64,000 nucleotides of DNA from positions 744,001 through 808,000 of the forward strand of contig JAGMWG010000006.1 in NCBI GenBank assembly GCA_020744225.1, read 5' to 3'. The position numbers and the translations under genes were made by a program. Below are positions 11,916 through 24,761 of this stretch, one piece after another. Positions within the stretch are counted from its first letter, which is position 1; every line of letters begins with the position of its first letter. This DNA comes from Paraphoma chrysanthemicola (taxonomy: Eukaryota; Ascomycota; Dothideomycetes; Pleosporales; Phaeosphaeriaceae). The notes under the pieces are model-generated. The model was given only the letters and a program-made list of their open reading frames with translations. It made no database searches and was not told the DNA's origin.

Positions 11916-13650
11916 ATGAAGACTTTCTACAATGTCTATGGTACACACATCTGCCCAGGATTCACTACAAACGCAAGCTAACTCAATGGCCAGCGATCTG
12001 CGGTTTCGCCGCCATTGGCGGTGGGCTGTTCGGTTTCGATATCTCGTCTATGTCGGGCGTCCTAGGTACACCGGCGTACAAGAACTACTTCAACTACCCA
12101 AGCGGTTACCGCCAGGGAGGCATCACGGCAAGCATGCCGGCAGGCAGTCTCTTCGGTGCTCTTTGCAGTTCCTTCATCGCTGATCGTCTCTCCCGTCGCA
12201 CCGCCATCCAGATTGCCGCTCTTGTTTGGATCGTTGGTATGTTCAAGTCATGCACAATCTGAGACGAGAAACAACCTAACAGTAGCCTCAGGCGCTATCT
12301 TCCAGGCTGCCGCCAACGGTGTCGCTCTCCTCTGCATTGGTCGTGTCGTTGGTGGTTGGGCTATTGGTGTGTGCTCGGCCATCGTCCCTGTCTACCAGTC
12401 CGAGATCGCTCCCAAGGAGATTCGTGGTCGTGTTGTCTCGCTCCAGCAATGGGCCATTACTTGGGGTATCCTCATCCAATACGTAAGTCAAACTATCTTT
12501 ATAGTGGGAGAAACCAGGCTCACAACATGTTCAGTTCATCCAGTATGGCTCATCGTTCTACGATGGTGGTATCAACAACCCCAACCAGGGTTCCGCTGCT
12601 TTCCGTATTCCATGGGGCATCCAGGCAGTTCCCGGTGCCATTCTGCTCGGCGGTCTCTTTTTCTTCCCTCGCTCCCCACGTTGGCTCGCGAGCAAGGATC
12701 GATGGGAGGAGGCTTTGACCGTTCTTGCTAACCTCCACGGCAACGGCGATCTGAACAATCCCAAGGTCCTTGCGGAGTACAAGGAAATCGAAGACGCACT
12801 TCGCTTCGAGCGCGAGCAAGCTGAGACCAGCTTCGGTGCCCTCGTCAAGCCCCGCATCGTCAAGCGTGTCATTCTCGGCATGTCTATTCAGATGTGGTCT
12901 CAGCTGTGCGGCATGAACATCATGATGTACTATATTGTCTTCATTATGAGGGGAGCTGGCATCGCTGACGAGCTTCTGACTGCCTCGATTCAGTACATCA
13001 TCAACGTGGCCATGACTCTCCCTGCCATCCTTTACCTCGACAAGTTCGGTCGCCGCCCCGCCCTTCTTACTGGCTCCTTCTTGATGGCTACCTGGCTGTT
13101 CACCACCGGTGCTCTGCAGGCGTCTTACGGCAACCCTAACCCCGACCTCGATGACAAGGACATCTCTTGGGTCGTTCCCAAGGAGCATTCTTCGGTCTCT
13201 AAGGCCATTGTTGCCTGCTCATACCTCTTCGTTGCCACCTTCGCCACCACTTGGGGTCCGACCTCATGGACTTACCCGTCTGAGATCTTCCCCGCCAAGG
13301 TTCGCGCGAAGGCTGTATCTCTGGCCACTGCTTCCAACTGGACCTGGAACTGCATTCTCGCTTTCGCTGTTCCCCCACTACTGTGGAGCATCAACTGGAA
13401 GATGTACATGATCTTCGGAACCTTCAACGCCCTTGCCTTTATCCACATGTTCCTGACCGCCCCTGAGACCAAGGGCAAGACGCTCGAAGAGATGGACGAC
13501 GTGTTCGACCGCGGCATCCCGGCCTGGAAGACCAGCAAGACTGTTTCGCGTCTTGATCAGCTGCAGCGCGATATCGAAAAGGGTGACGTCAAGGTCGCTA
13601 CCACCGGCCGCGGTCAAGTCGAGGACGTCGCCGTTGAGCCCAAGGTCTAG
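11916..13650 (+). CDS. MFS hexose transporter, 524 aa
   Basis: Sugar/H+ symporter family protein of the plasma membrane (fungal high-affinity glucose transporter type). Four exons: 11916..11940, 11994..12236, 12292..12482 and 12535..13650; all introns are GT-AG and the joins restore one frame. It starts MKTFYNVYAICGFAAIGGGL, so the N-terminal tail before TM1 is short. Signatures: DISSMSGVLG after TM1; DRLSRRTAIQ in the first loop; GRVVGGWAIG; PVYQSEIAPKEIRGR; RSPRWL before the central loop; QLCGMNIMMYY in TM7, the usual sugar-site region; DKFGRRP; and WTYPSEIFP with PETKGKTLEEMD at the end. Length is normal for the family. Substrate is inferred to be glucose or a related hexose. Confidence 0.93.
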
Positions 13651-14950
13651 ATGAGCATACTCATCAGTATCTAAATTGGGACTTGATGGCTATGGATGGA
13701 GTTTTTGGTCGAAAGGGTCATACGTTCGATCAAGTGTTCCAGTGTAGTGTAGCATCGAGGTAATATAGATGGCGGCATTTGTACGGTGCTTGGTATGATA
13801 TTGCGGCTGCGATGTCAACTCCGTTCCTCTTGTACAATGGTCCTTACTACCCTCTTGCGGGCAGCTCAGCGTAGCATAGTCTGGCCATAAAAGCTCATGG
13901 AAGCTCACTGACTACCTAACCTGAACTGGGTGCCCTTGCGTGATGAATGTTGGGTGAAGTCACACAGATCAGAATTGATGAAAGGGTCTCTGGTCTACTA
14001 TTGCAATATCATTCCTAGCCTGGACTCTCCAAATGCTTCTCATTTCTGACCCGAACCGGTTTGCAATGCCTTTCATTTATCCCCTCGCTTGAGCATCCTA
14101 TATGCCTCTCCTCTAATGCATCGAATTTGTTATTTGACATGCTCTTAATCTCTCGTCCCTGTCTGTTATACAGCGCCTTAACCGCACTCAACTGCTAGAC
14201 GGCAGACTTTCCAGTCTCCACCACACTTGCACGAACTCTTTAGTGAGATCTCAGCTCAGGTCATATTACCAATGATATTGCGTCGGCTTGGCGACAGCTA
14301 GCTCCGATTGGCAGCAGCGAATATGCATTGGTCGGTGCCGACATTCAGAGTTTACTCCACGCTTCAACTTGAGATCGAGACTTTGAAGAGGCAGGACGTT
14401 GACTGAAGCTCGTACATGACTTTTGGGTGGTGGAATCGAATGAAGGGAGTAAGCAGGGCAGAAGGCATTAGATATCAGACCTTGAGTCTTAATGATCTAG
14501 AGCGCGTACATAGATGAAATCTTTCCTTTCGCTGGGATCTCGTTTTGCGGGAAGGGGTTTCCAAGTCAAGTACGCTTTGGAGATGTGCATTTCCCTGAAG
14601 TTTTGTAAAAGGTCTTGGTGGATTGGCACAAAGTTGGTGGATGTGAGGAGAAAGAATTCGCATTCCTCGATGGGATCGGCGTCGGACGCGGTGTGTGAGC
14701 GATTTGAACGTCAGCTTTCCTAGCTCCGTGGACTGTGTGCTCAGGCCGATAGACATACATGGCAATTTTCGTCATTTTGACGTGGCGATGTGTTCCCAAC
14801 TGCGGGTCTCGGTGTGGACAAGAAGACAGTTGTGGATGCCGAAGTTACCTAGGAAACTCAATAAGTCAACATACGTTGAGGAGCGCCTCCTTAGATCCAC
14901 CAAAGTTTGTTCAACGAGTGCTGGAAGTCGTGCGTTCTATTGGAGACCAC
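13651..14950. other. Intergenic, about 1.3 kb
   Basis: Between the convergent transporter and HET gene. Short ORFs only; nothing supportable. Confidence 0.4.
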
Positions 14951-16874
14951 TCAGTATAAGTTGATATCCTGCTCCTTCACGTCCCACTCCACCCAGTCTT
15001 TGCTCTCCTCGTCACCCAGTTGAACAAAGAAGGAACCTCCTCCTTCCGCTTCTTGCGGCTGCTTTCCCATAATAGATGCCGCGCCCAAGAATTGATATTG
15101 TCCATCTATATCTGCTTTGCGAAGGATGCAAGGTGTGGTGCAGCCAAAAATAATGGCACATGTGTCGCCTACGCGAGCTACATGAGGAGCTAGGCCCATG
15201 TAGCCCCGTTCTGTCAAGATAAATCTCGCATCCAGCATCCAATGTTTGGCAAAGGAAACGAACCTTCCCATCTCCTCGACTACAGATTCATTCCCAAGGC
15301 GAACAGGGTCATTTTGATCCAAATGCTGAGCCTGCAAGTAGAGTGCAACAGCTGCCTCACTTTGTCTCCACCTCGACCACTCCCCATCGTATCGGCCGCG
15401 GACTAAGCTATTAATGAAGGCCTCTACAAAATTTACGGCAGGATATGGTGACGAAACTTGTAAATGGCCCAGTTCTTTCCAGAGATCCAGGATCGTTTCC
15501 AAACTTGTGGTTCGGTTTTGGAATGGCTCCGATCGGTACACAATTGTATCCATGATGACACCATTGACTCTAAGTACAGAGTCCCCAACTACTCCTGGTT
15601 CCTTGATTGGGGCAGTATGTGGCTTCAGTCCCGCATCACCAGAAATTCTTCTTGGCGACAAACTTTGTCCCTGGACATTCCAACGCGGAACCCAAGACGG
15701 CGGGTTGGACATCAAAGATTCTTCGTTATGATAGACTTGACTTAGAAGCTCAGCATCTCCAGTCGAGCGAAGGTAATCGATCGCGAATTCTTGGTAAACC
15801 CACTCAAGAGAGCTTTTGTAGTTTGGCCGTATTACCAGGTTAGACTCAAGATCTTGTGCTAACTCTGCAAAGGCGAAGATTCTGTCTCGTTCATCGGAGA
15901 ACTCTAACAGTTTTGCTTCTTCAAGTATTTTTAACAGATTGTATGTTCGGTCATGTCCAAAGAAGACACGCGCAATGTCCGTCTGGTAAAAACGATACAA
16001 TTCGGAGTGTGCGTGCAAGGCTACACCCAAGGAGTCAAAAATCTTGATTCCCCGCCTGTAAACCCAAAGGTCTGTTTTCATCAGATGTTCCCAAGCTAGT
16101 TCATGTCGTCCCCATAAGACTCGACAACTTTGGGCAACAGCTGCTTCTTGGACGACCTAGGTCAAAGAGCCACAATGTCAGTATGTCCACATGTACTTCA
16201 GCAGTAACCAGACTCACCCACCCACGTCTGAACCACTCCTGCCGGAGGAGGTACCCGTATGATCTCCATCGGGGATCTTTGAGAATGGGCGCGTCTTCGT
16301 CAGGGTAGGGGAAAGCACCTTGAACACTGCCTGCCTGCTCAAGTCCACTCTCGATCATATCATTCATGTCCTTAAACAGCGAGCTCACATGCTCGCCATG
16401 TCCCATGTCATCAGCAGCGATAAATACCAGAACACGTTCCGCAGCGCGGAATATTTGACCCATCATTGCTACTTGATCTCCTTTCTCTTCTTCCTCGTCG
16501 TCTTGATTAATACATATGGAGTCTGCCCACAGCACTCTCGGTGTGTCTGATCGGACATGTCGAAGGACAGTCCAGAGGTTGGTCGTGATCGCGATGACCC
16601 GGCCGTCGCACATGATTCTCTGTCTCTTTTTGTTGCTTCCCCAGACATAAGATATGGCTTCGTACTTGGCTTGACTCATATCCTCGATGTTAAGGGAGCA
16701 CTGTAGTGGCTCGTCACCAGCACCAGGCTGGAGTACAAGCGTGCGAATGTGATTGCCGGACGGAAGTGGGCTGTACCGATAGGTACACCATTGCCACAGC
16801 TTGCGAATGCGCTTTAGAGTGTCAGTAGTGCGCTTAACAATTTCACGCGCTTTTTCTGAGAGGCGTGAAGTCAT
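14951..16874 (-). CDS. HET-domain (heterokaryon incompatibility) protein, 620 aa
   Basis: HET domains trigger cell death after fusion of genetically unlike fungal cells and have TIR-like folds. Exons 16874..16218 and 16156..14951; the intron (61 nt, GT-AG) lies inside the HET domain and joins FRRGW to VVQEAAVAQ. Domain landmarks: IRTLVLQPG and YEAISYVWG, WADSICINQDD, MMGQIF, and EWFRRGWVVQE, about residues 40-240. The C-terminal half is the usual variable region ending with GYMGLAPHVARVGDTCAIIFG, a segment common to this family. I chose the ATG at 16874 (MTSRLSEK); the open frame continues upstream but has no ATG. No NACHT, WD or STAND module is present, so this is the simple HET class. Confidence 0.88.
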
Positions 16875-17300
16875 GATGTCGTTCTCTCGCGTGACTGTGT
16901 GAAGTTGCAAATGCGAGGTCTTCTGCACTCTATTTAATATGCAGTTGTTAGAGAAGGGTTTCCAAGGAGAAAGAGTATGCTGAACGTTTCGAATATGATC
17001 AGGCTGGGGAACCCCGCACTATTTATGTGTGATGAGCGAGGCTGAGTCCACCATGCGCCACCGCAAGGCTGACAGCCCGTGATCATTGGTCAGTATCTCG
17101 AAAGGCTGAAGAAAGACACAACGAGTCCAAAGCCCGAGTGCTATAAGAAGGCGTAAGGGGTAGAACATTAGGGGTAGCTCCCTGACTTGAGACCTAGTTC
17201 CGAGTGATCGCGACCATGCTTCAAGTATGCATGGCTACAGCCCATTACGCATCCGCGGCGCCCATGGAGTTTCTTTTATCAAGACTGTACATTTCATCCA
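16875..17300. other. Intergenic between the HET gene and ISA2
   Basis: Holds the promoter of the HET gene (minus) and the 3' end of ISA2 (minus). No further gene seen. Confidence 0.4.
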
Positions 17301-17987
17301 TCATAACTTGATATCAAAGCTCGTCCCGCACCCACAGCTACTCGTTGCGCCAGGTATTCCCGTAATCTTGAATTGACTTCCGATCAACTCCATAGTGTAG
17401 TCCACCGTGCTGCCATTCAAGAGCTCCAAGCTCGCCTCGTCGACCACCACCTTCTCGCCCTTGTCGCCTTGGAAGACAGTGTCCTCTTCGCTCACCGGCG
17501 ATTTTTCAAGGTCCGTCAAGTCCATGAGGTATTGAAATCCGTGGCAGCCCCCACTTTCAATAGACACGCGCAACGCGAGGTTCGGATTGTTGTCGCCTGA
17601 GGATATCGCGTGTAGACGATTTGATGCTCGTGGAGAGATGCTGATATGCATAGGCTTGCCGTCATCGTCGGTGCGAGGGTTTTGTATTGCTTGCGCTTGT
17701 CGTGCAGACGAGAGATCTGTAGTGGTGGCGAGCGACCGCCGCACACTGCGCTGGAACTGTGTGCTGGAGCTCTTCGCCCTTGAAGCCGCAAAAGGCCTCA
17801 GAGCTTGCCTCGAACTGGTAGGAATGAGGAAGTCGAGATAGATAGAGCGTGAAGTGGCGGCAATCGAAGCCTTGCTAAATGATCTCGCGGGCGTAATGAA
17901 TGGGCTCGTAGGTCTGAACGCTACCCGGGGCACTGTGTTCCTCGTAGCACGCAGACAGGTCGCGCATCCGTTCACCGATGAAGCCAT
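17301..17987 (-). CDS. ISA2: ISA2-type mitochondrial iron-sulfur cluster assembly protein, 228 aa
   Basis: A-type Fe-S scaffold/carrier (HesB/IscA family) acting in the mitochondrial matrix in maturation of 4Fe-4S proteins such as aconitase and lipoate synthase, with Isa1 and Iba57. Intronless. Residues 1 to about 90 are a Ser/Arg/Ala-rich mitochondrial presequence; the HesB domain runs from about 112 to 228. The three ligand Cys are present: Cys148 in SGGCHGFQY, and Cys218 and Cys220 in SSCGCGTSF. The GGCHGFQY form with the residues around it is typical of Isa2 rather than Isa1. It starts at the first ATG and shares a 338-bp head-to-head promoter with the kynureninase gene. Confidence 0.92.
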   Translation of the reverse strand: MASSVNGCATCLRATRNTVPRVAFRPTSPFITPARSFSKASIAATSRSIYLDFLIPTSSRQALRPFAASRAKSSSTQFQRSVRRSLATTTDLSSARQAQAIQNPRTDDDGKPMHISISPRASNRLHAISSGDNNPNLALRVSIESGGCHGFQYLMDLTDLEKSPVSEEDTVFQGDKGEKVVVDEASLELLNGSTVDYTMELIGSQFKITGIPGATSSCGCGTSFDIKL

Positions 17988-18325
17988 GGTAAGCTATTGT
18001 ATTCCCCGTGTTGTCGTTATTGTTTGGTGTTGGATATCACAAGTCTGAGGTCATCGCCGAAATGTCCGAGGTGTCAGATTCGTGTCGGCCAATCGCAATC
18101 TCTCTGGCAACTGTGATTCTAGCCTTGGTTAGTCAGCCACAGACCCCACCACCGTCGACGAGCCTGAGGTCTAGCCCCACTCCATTCGCCTGAGGCATTC
18201 ATCGACTCATCACCAAATTGCTTACTTTCTCACTCCATAGCTTTCCCTCCTAACTTTGGCGTTCTTTCCCCGTGTTACAACGTCTTCCATATTCGTTCAA
18301 CCAAACTGGCCCCAATTCCACCGAC
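17988..18325. promoter_or_regulatory. Head-to-head promoter of ISA2 and kynureninase
   Basis: 338 bp between divergent ATGs. No TATA box on either side. An open frame precedes the kynureninase ATG but has no ATG of its own, so this is leader sequence. Confidence 0.5.
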
Positions 18326-19914
18326 ATGCCCAACACTCCTGGACCATTTGCCGGCATTGAGGATGCAGAGCTATGCTCGGAAACGTTCGCCAAGAAAGAG
18401 GATGAGAAAGACAAATTGAGCGAGCTCAGAAAAGAATTCGTCATACCAAGCAAAAAAGACCTGAAAAACAAGAAATTTGGATTTCAGCATGCGGCTTCGA
18501 AAGAAAATGCTTCCGGGTCAACCGGAGATCAAAATGAGGAGTCGATATACTTCTGTGGCAACTCGCTCGGCCTGCAACCCCGGAGAACCAAGGAGTATGT
18601 GAATCGTTACCTCGACACATGGGCATCCAAAGGTGTATTTGGTCACTTCACCGACTATGAGGGCGGTCTGCCACCCTGGCTGCACATTGACGAGGCAATC
18701 AAGGAACAGACGGGCAAAATCGTCGGCGCGTTGCCGAGTGAAGTAGTCATCATGGAGACTCTAACCGCGAATTTGCACTTGCTTATGTCGAGCTTCTATC
18801 GCCCAAACAAAGACAAGTGGAAGATCATCATCGAGGGCAAAGCATTTCCCAGTGACCATGTAGGCACGATCAAATACATCTGAAGTCTCGACGACTGACC
18901 CTGCCGTAGTACGCCACCTTATCGCAAATCGCTCACCACAACTTGGACCCATCCGCTCTGATTACTATCGACCCACCATCGGCATCCGCCCCGTACCTAT
19001 CCAATGAGCATATTCTGTCAGTCATTTCAGAACACGCCGCTACTACAGCCCTCGTCCTCTTGCCAGGCATTCAATTCTACTCCGGCCAATTCTTCGATAT
19101 CGAGCTCATCACCCGCCACTGCCAATCCCTCGGCATCACCGTAGGCTGGGACCTCGCCCATGCTGTCGGGAACGTGCCGTTAAAACTCCACGACTGGAAT
19201 GTCGACTTCGCAGCATGGTGTAACTACAAATACATGAACGGAGGCCCCGGCGTCATCGGCGGCCTATTCGTCCACGAGCGCCATGGAAAAGTCGAACAAG
19301 TTCCCTCCAATCCATCAGACACCCCAAGTACACATACTCCATCTCCATCCACTGCCGAAACAACACTCGCCTACCGCCCTCGCCTCAGCGGCTGGTGGGG
19401 CAGCGACAAGTCCAGCCGCTTTCGCATGGACAACGTCTTCGTCCCTATCCCCGGCGCATCCGGTTTCCAGCTCAGCAACCCCAGCGCGCTAGACATGACC
19501 TCCGTGATGGCCAGTCTAGACGTTTTCTCACTAACCACAATGGACGCGCTACGTCAGCGCAGCCTGCGACTCACAGGCTACCTCGAAGCGCGCCTGCAGC
19601 GGTACCCGGGCGGCCAACCACCGTATACGATCATCACACCTGCGAATCCGGCGGAACGCGGTGCGCAGTTGAGTGTGTTGTTGACGCCGGGGTTGTTGGA
19701 TAGTGTGCTTCATCATCTTGAGGAGAATGGCGTGGTGGTGGACGAGCGGAAGCCGGATGTGCTGAGAATCGCGCCTGCGCCGTTGTACAATTCGTTCCTG
19801 GATGTACATCGCTTTATTGTGATTTTCCATGAAGCGTGTCAGAGGGCCATTGCTGCGCCTGGGCAAGGTGAGACGCATAGTGAGGGTGTGCCCGAGGCGA
19901 TTGCGGCGACGTAG
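18326..19914 (+). CDS. BNA5: Kynureninase, 512 aa
   Basis: PLP-dependent hydrolase converting 3-hydroxykynurenine (and kynurenine) to 3-hydroxyanthranilate (or anthranilate) plus alanine, in the kynurenine route from tryptophan to NAD; cytosolic. Exons 18326..18859 and 18910..19914, with a 50-nt GT-AG intron joining PSDH to YATLSQ. Landmarks: IYFCGNSLGLQPR; FTDYEGGLPPW; FPSDHYA; WDLAHAVGNVPL (PLP-binding Asp); CNYKYMNGGPG with the Schiff-base Lys; SGWWGSDKSSRF; and RIAPAPLYNSF near the C-terminus. A short low-complexity Ser/Thr/Pro insertion (PSNPSDTPSTHTPSPST) follows HERHGKVEQV. Length is slightly above the usual 460-480 because of this insertion and the N-terminus. The start is the first in-frame ATG. 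Confidence 0.95.
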
Positions 19915-20215
19915 GGATCCAATGCCGTTCCGAAGAGGCGTGGAAAGTACAGTTTGACCGTTTTGTTCTTTGCTAGCAACACATATACCCATACATCATT
20001 GTTTTGATATTAAGCTTAGTAGGCACATGGTTCGGGCAGAAGTAATGTGTAATGAAGATCGATTCGAAAAGACGCATCATGACCTGAGCACCAATCGTGA
20101 CATGAAGACGCGATCCGTGACCCGATAATAACGCCGCTGATCCAGAAATGCCCATAAAGCCCGCTCGTATCCAGTCCGCCAACGCCATACTAATTCATCC
20201 CAGCATATGCAAACA
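19915..20215. other. Short convergent gap
   Basis: Between the 3' ends of kynureninase (plus) and POL1 (minus). Only 3' UTR sequence is expected; nothing else seen. Confidence 0.5.
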
Positions 20216-23200
20216 TTACTTCTGAAGCGCAAAGGAAAACAGACTGTCCATCTGCACCCATTGCCTGCCATTCCGCTCCAACCACCTATCAACAACGCCT
20301 TTGCACGTTCCGAATCTTTCTCGGTTAACCTCTGCGAGAACTTTGATCTTCTCCCTGCTCTCGCCCTCTGACTTGATAACATCTTCTTTCGAAACACGCT
20401 CCACATCAAACAGCGACTGATAGTACAACAGCTGATTCCAAACATCTCGCTCCTTCATCTCGTAGCTCATCTTTCCAAGACAGCCATTTGCCAGGCCCTT
20501 TGGGCCCAAACAGCGTGAGCCGTAGACAGACATTTGGCGAGTTCGTGACCCACACTGAGGGTCGTCACACACCAGATGGCCAGCATAATATGTGGCGAGC
20601 AATTGGCGGATGGCAGATTCGAGTTGTGCCACGACTGATACAGTCTGCACTATGGTGCCACAAGACGAGCTCGGACATTTGACGCCGTTGTGGCTGACGG
20701 TCTGTAGGCTAGCCAGTGAGGCCGATGGTGCGGTGGATGACAGTCCCTGGAACGGGAAAGTTGTTGTGCAGGTTCTGCACCTGAGCCAGAGCGGTGTACA
20801 GGCCTGAAAGCGCACAGAGTCTGGGATCTGGGACTCCAAGGGGTGGATTTCGGTGTCTTGCTGAGCAGCCCCCGATGATGAATTGACACGGTACTTGGAT
20901 GTGTCAAGACCAAGACATGCCGCCAAGAGAGTAATGTTGGTACCACTGATAGGAGCACATAGACGTTCTACTGGCGGCAGGATCTGCTTGTGAAGGTAAT
21001 AGTCAATGTCTGGCTTGAGCTCGCTGTCTGGCTTCAAGACCTCGTCGACGGGATATGCATTCTTGGCCGCATTCTCTGCAGATCCGGAAGAGTCACCGGT
21101 AATAATGAACGACATCACATCCTTGGCCTTGACGTGTTTGCCTTTTGCCTGGAGGCGAAGCGCCACCTGGACCGAAGGCATAGAATTTCCGTTCGGGTAT
21201 TCCTTGGGGTTCTTTCCGAGTTGCGTGTAGATAGTGTATTTCCGAGTCGGGACGGCGTACTCACGCATTTGTTTCGAAAGTTCCCGCAAGTGGTTGTGGA
21301 TCTTCTCTACGACGATTTCTGGGTCTTCGCCGCTCAGGAGGAAGTTAAGAAGCTCACTGCGTTCATGTCAGTTTAGGGCCCGTAGCGCATTCTCCCAGAG
21401 AAGAACTTACGTTGATGTCTCCTTGGATAAGGCGCAGTACTCTCTGCGTCGCATGTCGAGACCCTTCACTTCCAGCTTCTCAATGTACTTGCCATCAACA
21501 GCTACCATGTTGATGGCGGCATACTTCTTCTTCGCGTGTAACAATATGCGTCGGAACACGTTGTCAATGTCAATTTCAAGGAGCCTGTAGCTGTCGTTGA
21601 CCAGCTTCTTGAACTCATTGCCGAGCTTGAGCGCATCCTGCATGTTGTCGACGTTAGTGTTGATCATGACCGAATCGGTGTCACCATAGATGACGCGCAG
21701 CATCTTCTCTTCAGCCATATCCTTCGTTCGTCGAAGAATTTCTCTACCCTTGTAAGTCGTAAGCATGGCGAGAGGACGCGCATAAAATCGCGACTTTGTG
21801 TAACCCAAGCACCCGTACATAGAGTTGGCAGTGAGCTTCAAGGCCAGCTGCTTTATGTCCCATGTGGCAAGCTGATCTGGTGTAGCGTCCTTGGCTTTCA
21901 TAAGCTTCTTGACCTCTCGTCGGCGGGAGACGAGGGTAGCGATGAGGCGAGGAAGGATGCCTTGCTCTTGATTTTCGGGAACTTCCGGTACCTTGTCGTC
22001 GTCTTCAGAAAGGTCTGAACGCTCCACTGTCGTGAAGCAAATGTTGAACTCTTGGATGATGCTGGGATATAGGGAATTGAAGTCCATGACCAGGATGAAC
22101 TTGTCGTACAAACCCTTCTCGGGTTCGAAGACGAGACCGCCCTTGAACTTGTCCTTCTTCTTCGCGTCAACGCCCTCCTCGCCCTCGGCTGCCTCCTCTT
22201 CAGCTTTGACCCTGCCTTTGCCCCATTGCTTGTCAGGACAGATATATTTGTTCTTGTGGAATTCGTGTAGCAGAATGTATTCGTTCCGCTCGGCACGTGT
22301 ACCACTCAGGGTACGCGCCCAGGAATTACCGGCAAGGTTTGTAAGAACTTTGGTGAGAGGAAGCATTTGTACTTTCATCGAGATGGCAGCAATGAAGTAA
22401 GCATCTGCTTGACAGTGCTTGACGTAGTTCAGCAGACCCTCCTTTGTGGTCGCCCAGCTCTTCAAAGCAGCTTCGTTATCAAGTTCCTCGCGTCGCTTGT
22501 TAAGTACTAGTTGGCACATCTCCTCAAGACTCCATGACTGGCACTTCGTCATAAGTGACTTTCCAAGATCGTTGGCAAGATCACAGAGCAAGCGACCAGA
22601 GGCAAGTTGCTTCTCGGCAAAGAAGCTACCGCCACCTTTGCCCATGCTCTTTGGCCAGTCGCTCCTCTTGACGCGGCCAATGCGGTGCCATCCAGGAGTC
22701 TTCTTTTCGCGGAGACGGCTGAGTAGTACGCTATAATCAACGTCGTCTAATCTATGGCCGATGAGCGCATCAGGGTCGTGGCGCTGGAACATAGCCATGA
22801 GTAGACTGAGAAGTTCTTGCTCTGTCTTGACGAGTTTGAAATTGCCCTTGAGTTTGGCTGCTTCAGCCTGGAATCCAGTGGGGAATGCCGCTCCATTCGG
22901 TCGCAAGATAGTGAAACTCTTCGCCTGCATCTCGTCGATGGGCGTGGTATCCGTCAGTGAGAAGTTGTCGTACACCATGGCGCTGGCCATTAGGATTTCC
23001 TGTTTGTTGTCTTTGGCGTTGAACGTGGTGCGCAATGAAAGACTCATCAGTGTCATTGGAGGTGCATCCAGATTGTCAGAGTTGCTCAGCACCGTGATGT
23101 TGTTCGGCTTGCTAACTTGTACTTCGAGCTTGCACCACGACGCGTTGTGGATGGCCCCGAAATCAGCAGAATCGATCTTGAGCCAACAAGGGCCCATAAC

Positions 23201-24761
23201 GTTCTTCCAAAGGACGAACTGCTCAAAAAGCGAGGTATTCGTACCGAAGACGTGCGAGAAAGTCTCTCCAGTCAGGTCCGAGGACAGCGGCATCTTGTCG
23301 TATCCGTACAGCAACTTCAAATAGTCTGCCTCCTTTGGTATATCTGCCAGCTCAAACGCATACTTCCTTGTGCATGGCTTGATCTTATGTAGATTGACGC
23401 GGTGCCTGCTCATAATGTTGTCGACTTCGTCGGAGACATCGCTAAGCTCCACCTCCTCATCGGTAGCAACTCCTCTTATGTAACGCGTCTCTCTGGGGAG
23501 GAAGTAGAGCTTTCGCATTATGTTGTCGATCTTGATGAAGCAACTGGCATAATTGCCTGTCGAGCGATCTTTGACTTTGCCAAATAGACACAAGCTGCCG
23601 TTGATCTCGGTATAGTCGGTCCAGAACATGTGAAGGCTGCCGTCCTCTTCGAGCACGTCTTCGGACTTCATCTTTCCGACACCAGTAGTCTGTGGTGCAG
23701 GACTGCTCATGACGTTGAGCTTGTCTGTGACATCGTTCCAGGAAGACGCGTTTACCACAGCGGATGGGCCAACTGGTGAGGAGCTCGCTGGTGTTGGGTA
23801 GTCAGCCTTTCTGAGCTTTGCTACCGGTCGCTTGCCAGCCATGTTGACACTGGCTGCCGGTACCCCGAGATGGCCTGTGGGCTGTGCAACTTCTAGCATG
23901 TCATCTTCTTCCTCCTCGATCTTCACGACAGGCTGTAATTTGCGCTCGAGCGCCTTCGCAACAGGGGACGACTGGAGCGGCGGATCGCTCATGGGCACGT
24001 CATCGTCGAATGTGGGCAAACCATCGTCATCACCGTAAGCGTTCTCTGCTGGCGGTGTGTCGGGCATGTATGCATCAGAGTCATTGGTCCGCCGCTTCGT
24101 CGCCGCGGGTCGGTTCTCGGATATGGGAGGAGACAGCACGCGTGTCTTTCGTCGTGCCTCAGTCTTGACGGCGCGCATGCGGGGAGCAGCGCGGCGGGGG
24201 TTGGTGTCGATCTCGCCCAGCAAGTCGTCCATGAAGTTCTGGTCCGCAGCAGTCGCGACAGGCTGGATGTGTCAATTCCCTCGAGCTATTTAGAAGAAGT
24301 CGGCGGAGCATACCTTGGCTTTTGGTGCTTTCGCAGCGGTTTTTGCGCCAAAGTACTTGCTGATGCCGTTGTTGATCTTCTCCTGCTTCTCCTTGTCCTC
24401 TTCGCGCTTTCGTTTTGCTGTGCGCGTCAGTATGTCTTGACATATGTGCTAGGTGGTGGAATTGCCTACCAGCCTTGCCCTTCGCTGGCCTGCTATCGTC
24501 TTCTTCGCTGTCCGTCGCCGCATACCGGTACTGTCCCTGGGCGTCGTCCCACTCCTCCCGGCCGTCATCAACATAACCCTCGCCATTGTCGTCGACGATG
24601 AAGTCATCCTGGTCTAATCTGTTCCGCACGACCTTCTTGTATGCGTCTTCGTCGACCTCGTCGTACAATTGCTCTTCCTCGGCGACTTCATATGTGGAGA
24701 GTCGCGTCTTGCCCGCAGCGCGCAGGGCACGCAGCTCTGCCAGCTTTGCCGCGCGAGACAT
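20216..24761 (-). CDS. POL1: DNA polymerase alpha catalytic subunit, 1462 aa
   Basis: Family B polymerase that extends RNA primers made by primase to start every Okazaki fragment; nuclear. Exons 24761..24470, 24417..24314, 24262..21411 and 21356..20216, all GT-AG with consistent phase. N-terminus: an acidic, lysine-rich regulatory region (residues 1 to about 330) including KINNGISKYFG. The polymerase core holds the conserved regions in order: DFNSLYPSIIQEFNICFTT (motif A, about 858), KLTANSMYGCLGYTKSRF (motif B, about 940) and YGDTDSVMI (motif C, about 990), with the metal-binding Asp residues intact. The C-terminus has two Cys clusters (CRTCTTTF to CPSSSCG, and CDDPQCG to CLGPKGLANGC) that bind zinc and the B subunit. 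Length matches yeast Pol1 (1468). It is head to head with the oligoribonuclease gene. Confidence 0.97.

Noticed and set aside
18272..18325. Upstream extension of kynureninase
   Set aside because: The frame is open but begins with GTG; the first ATG is at 18326 and suits the family length.
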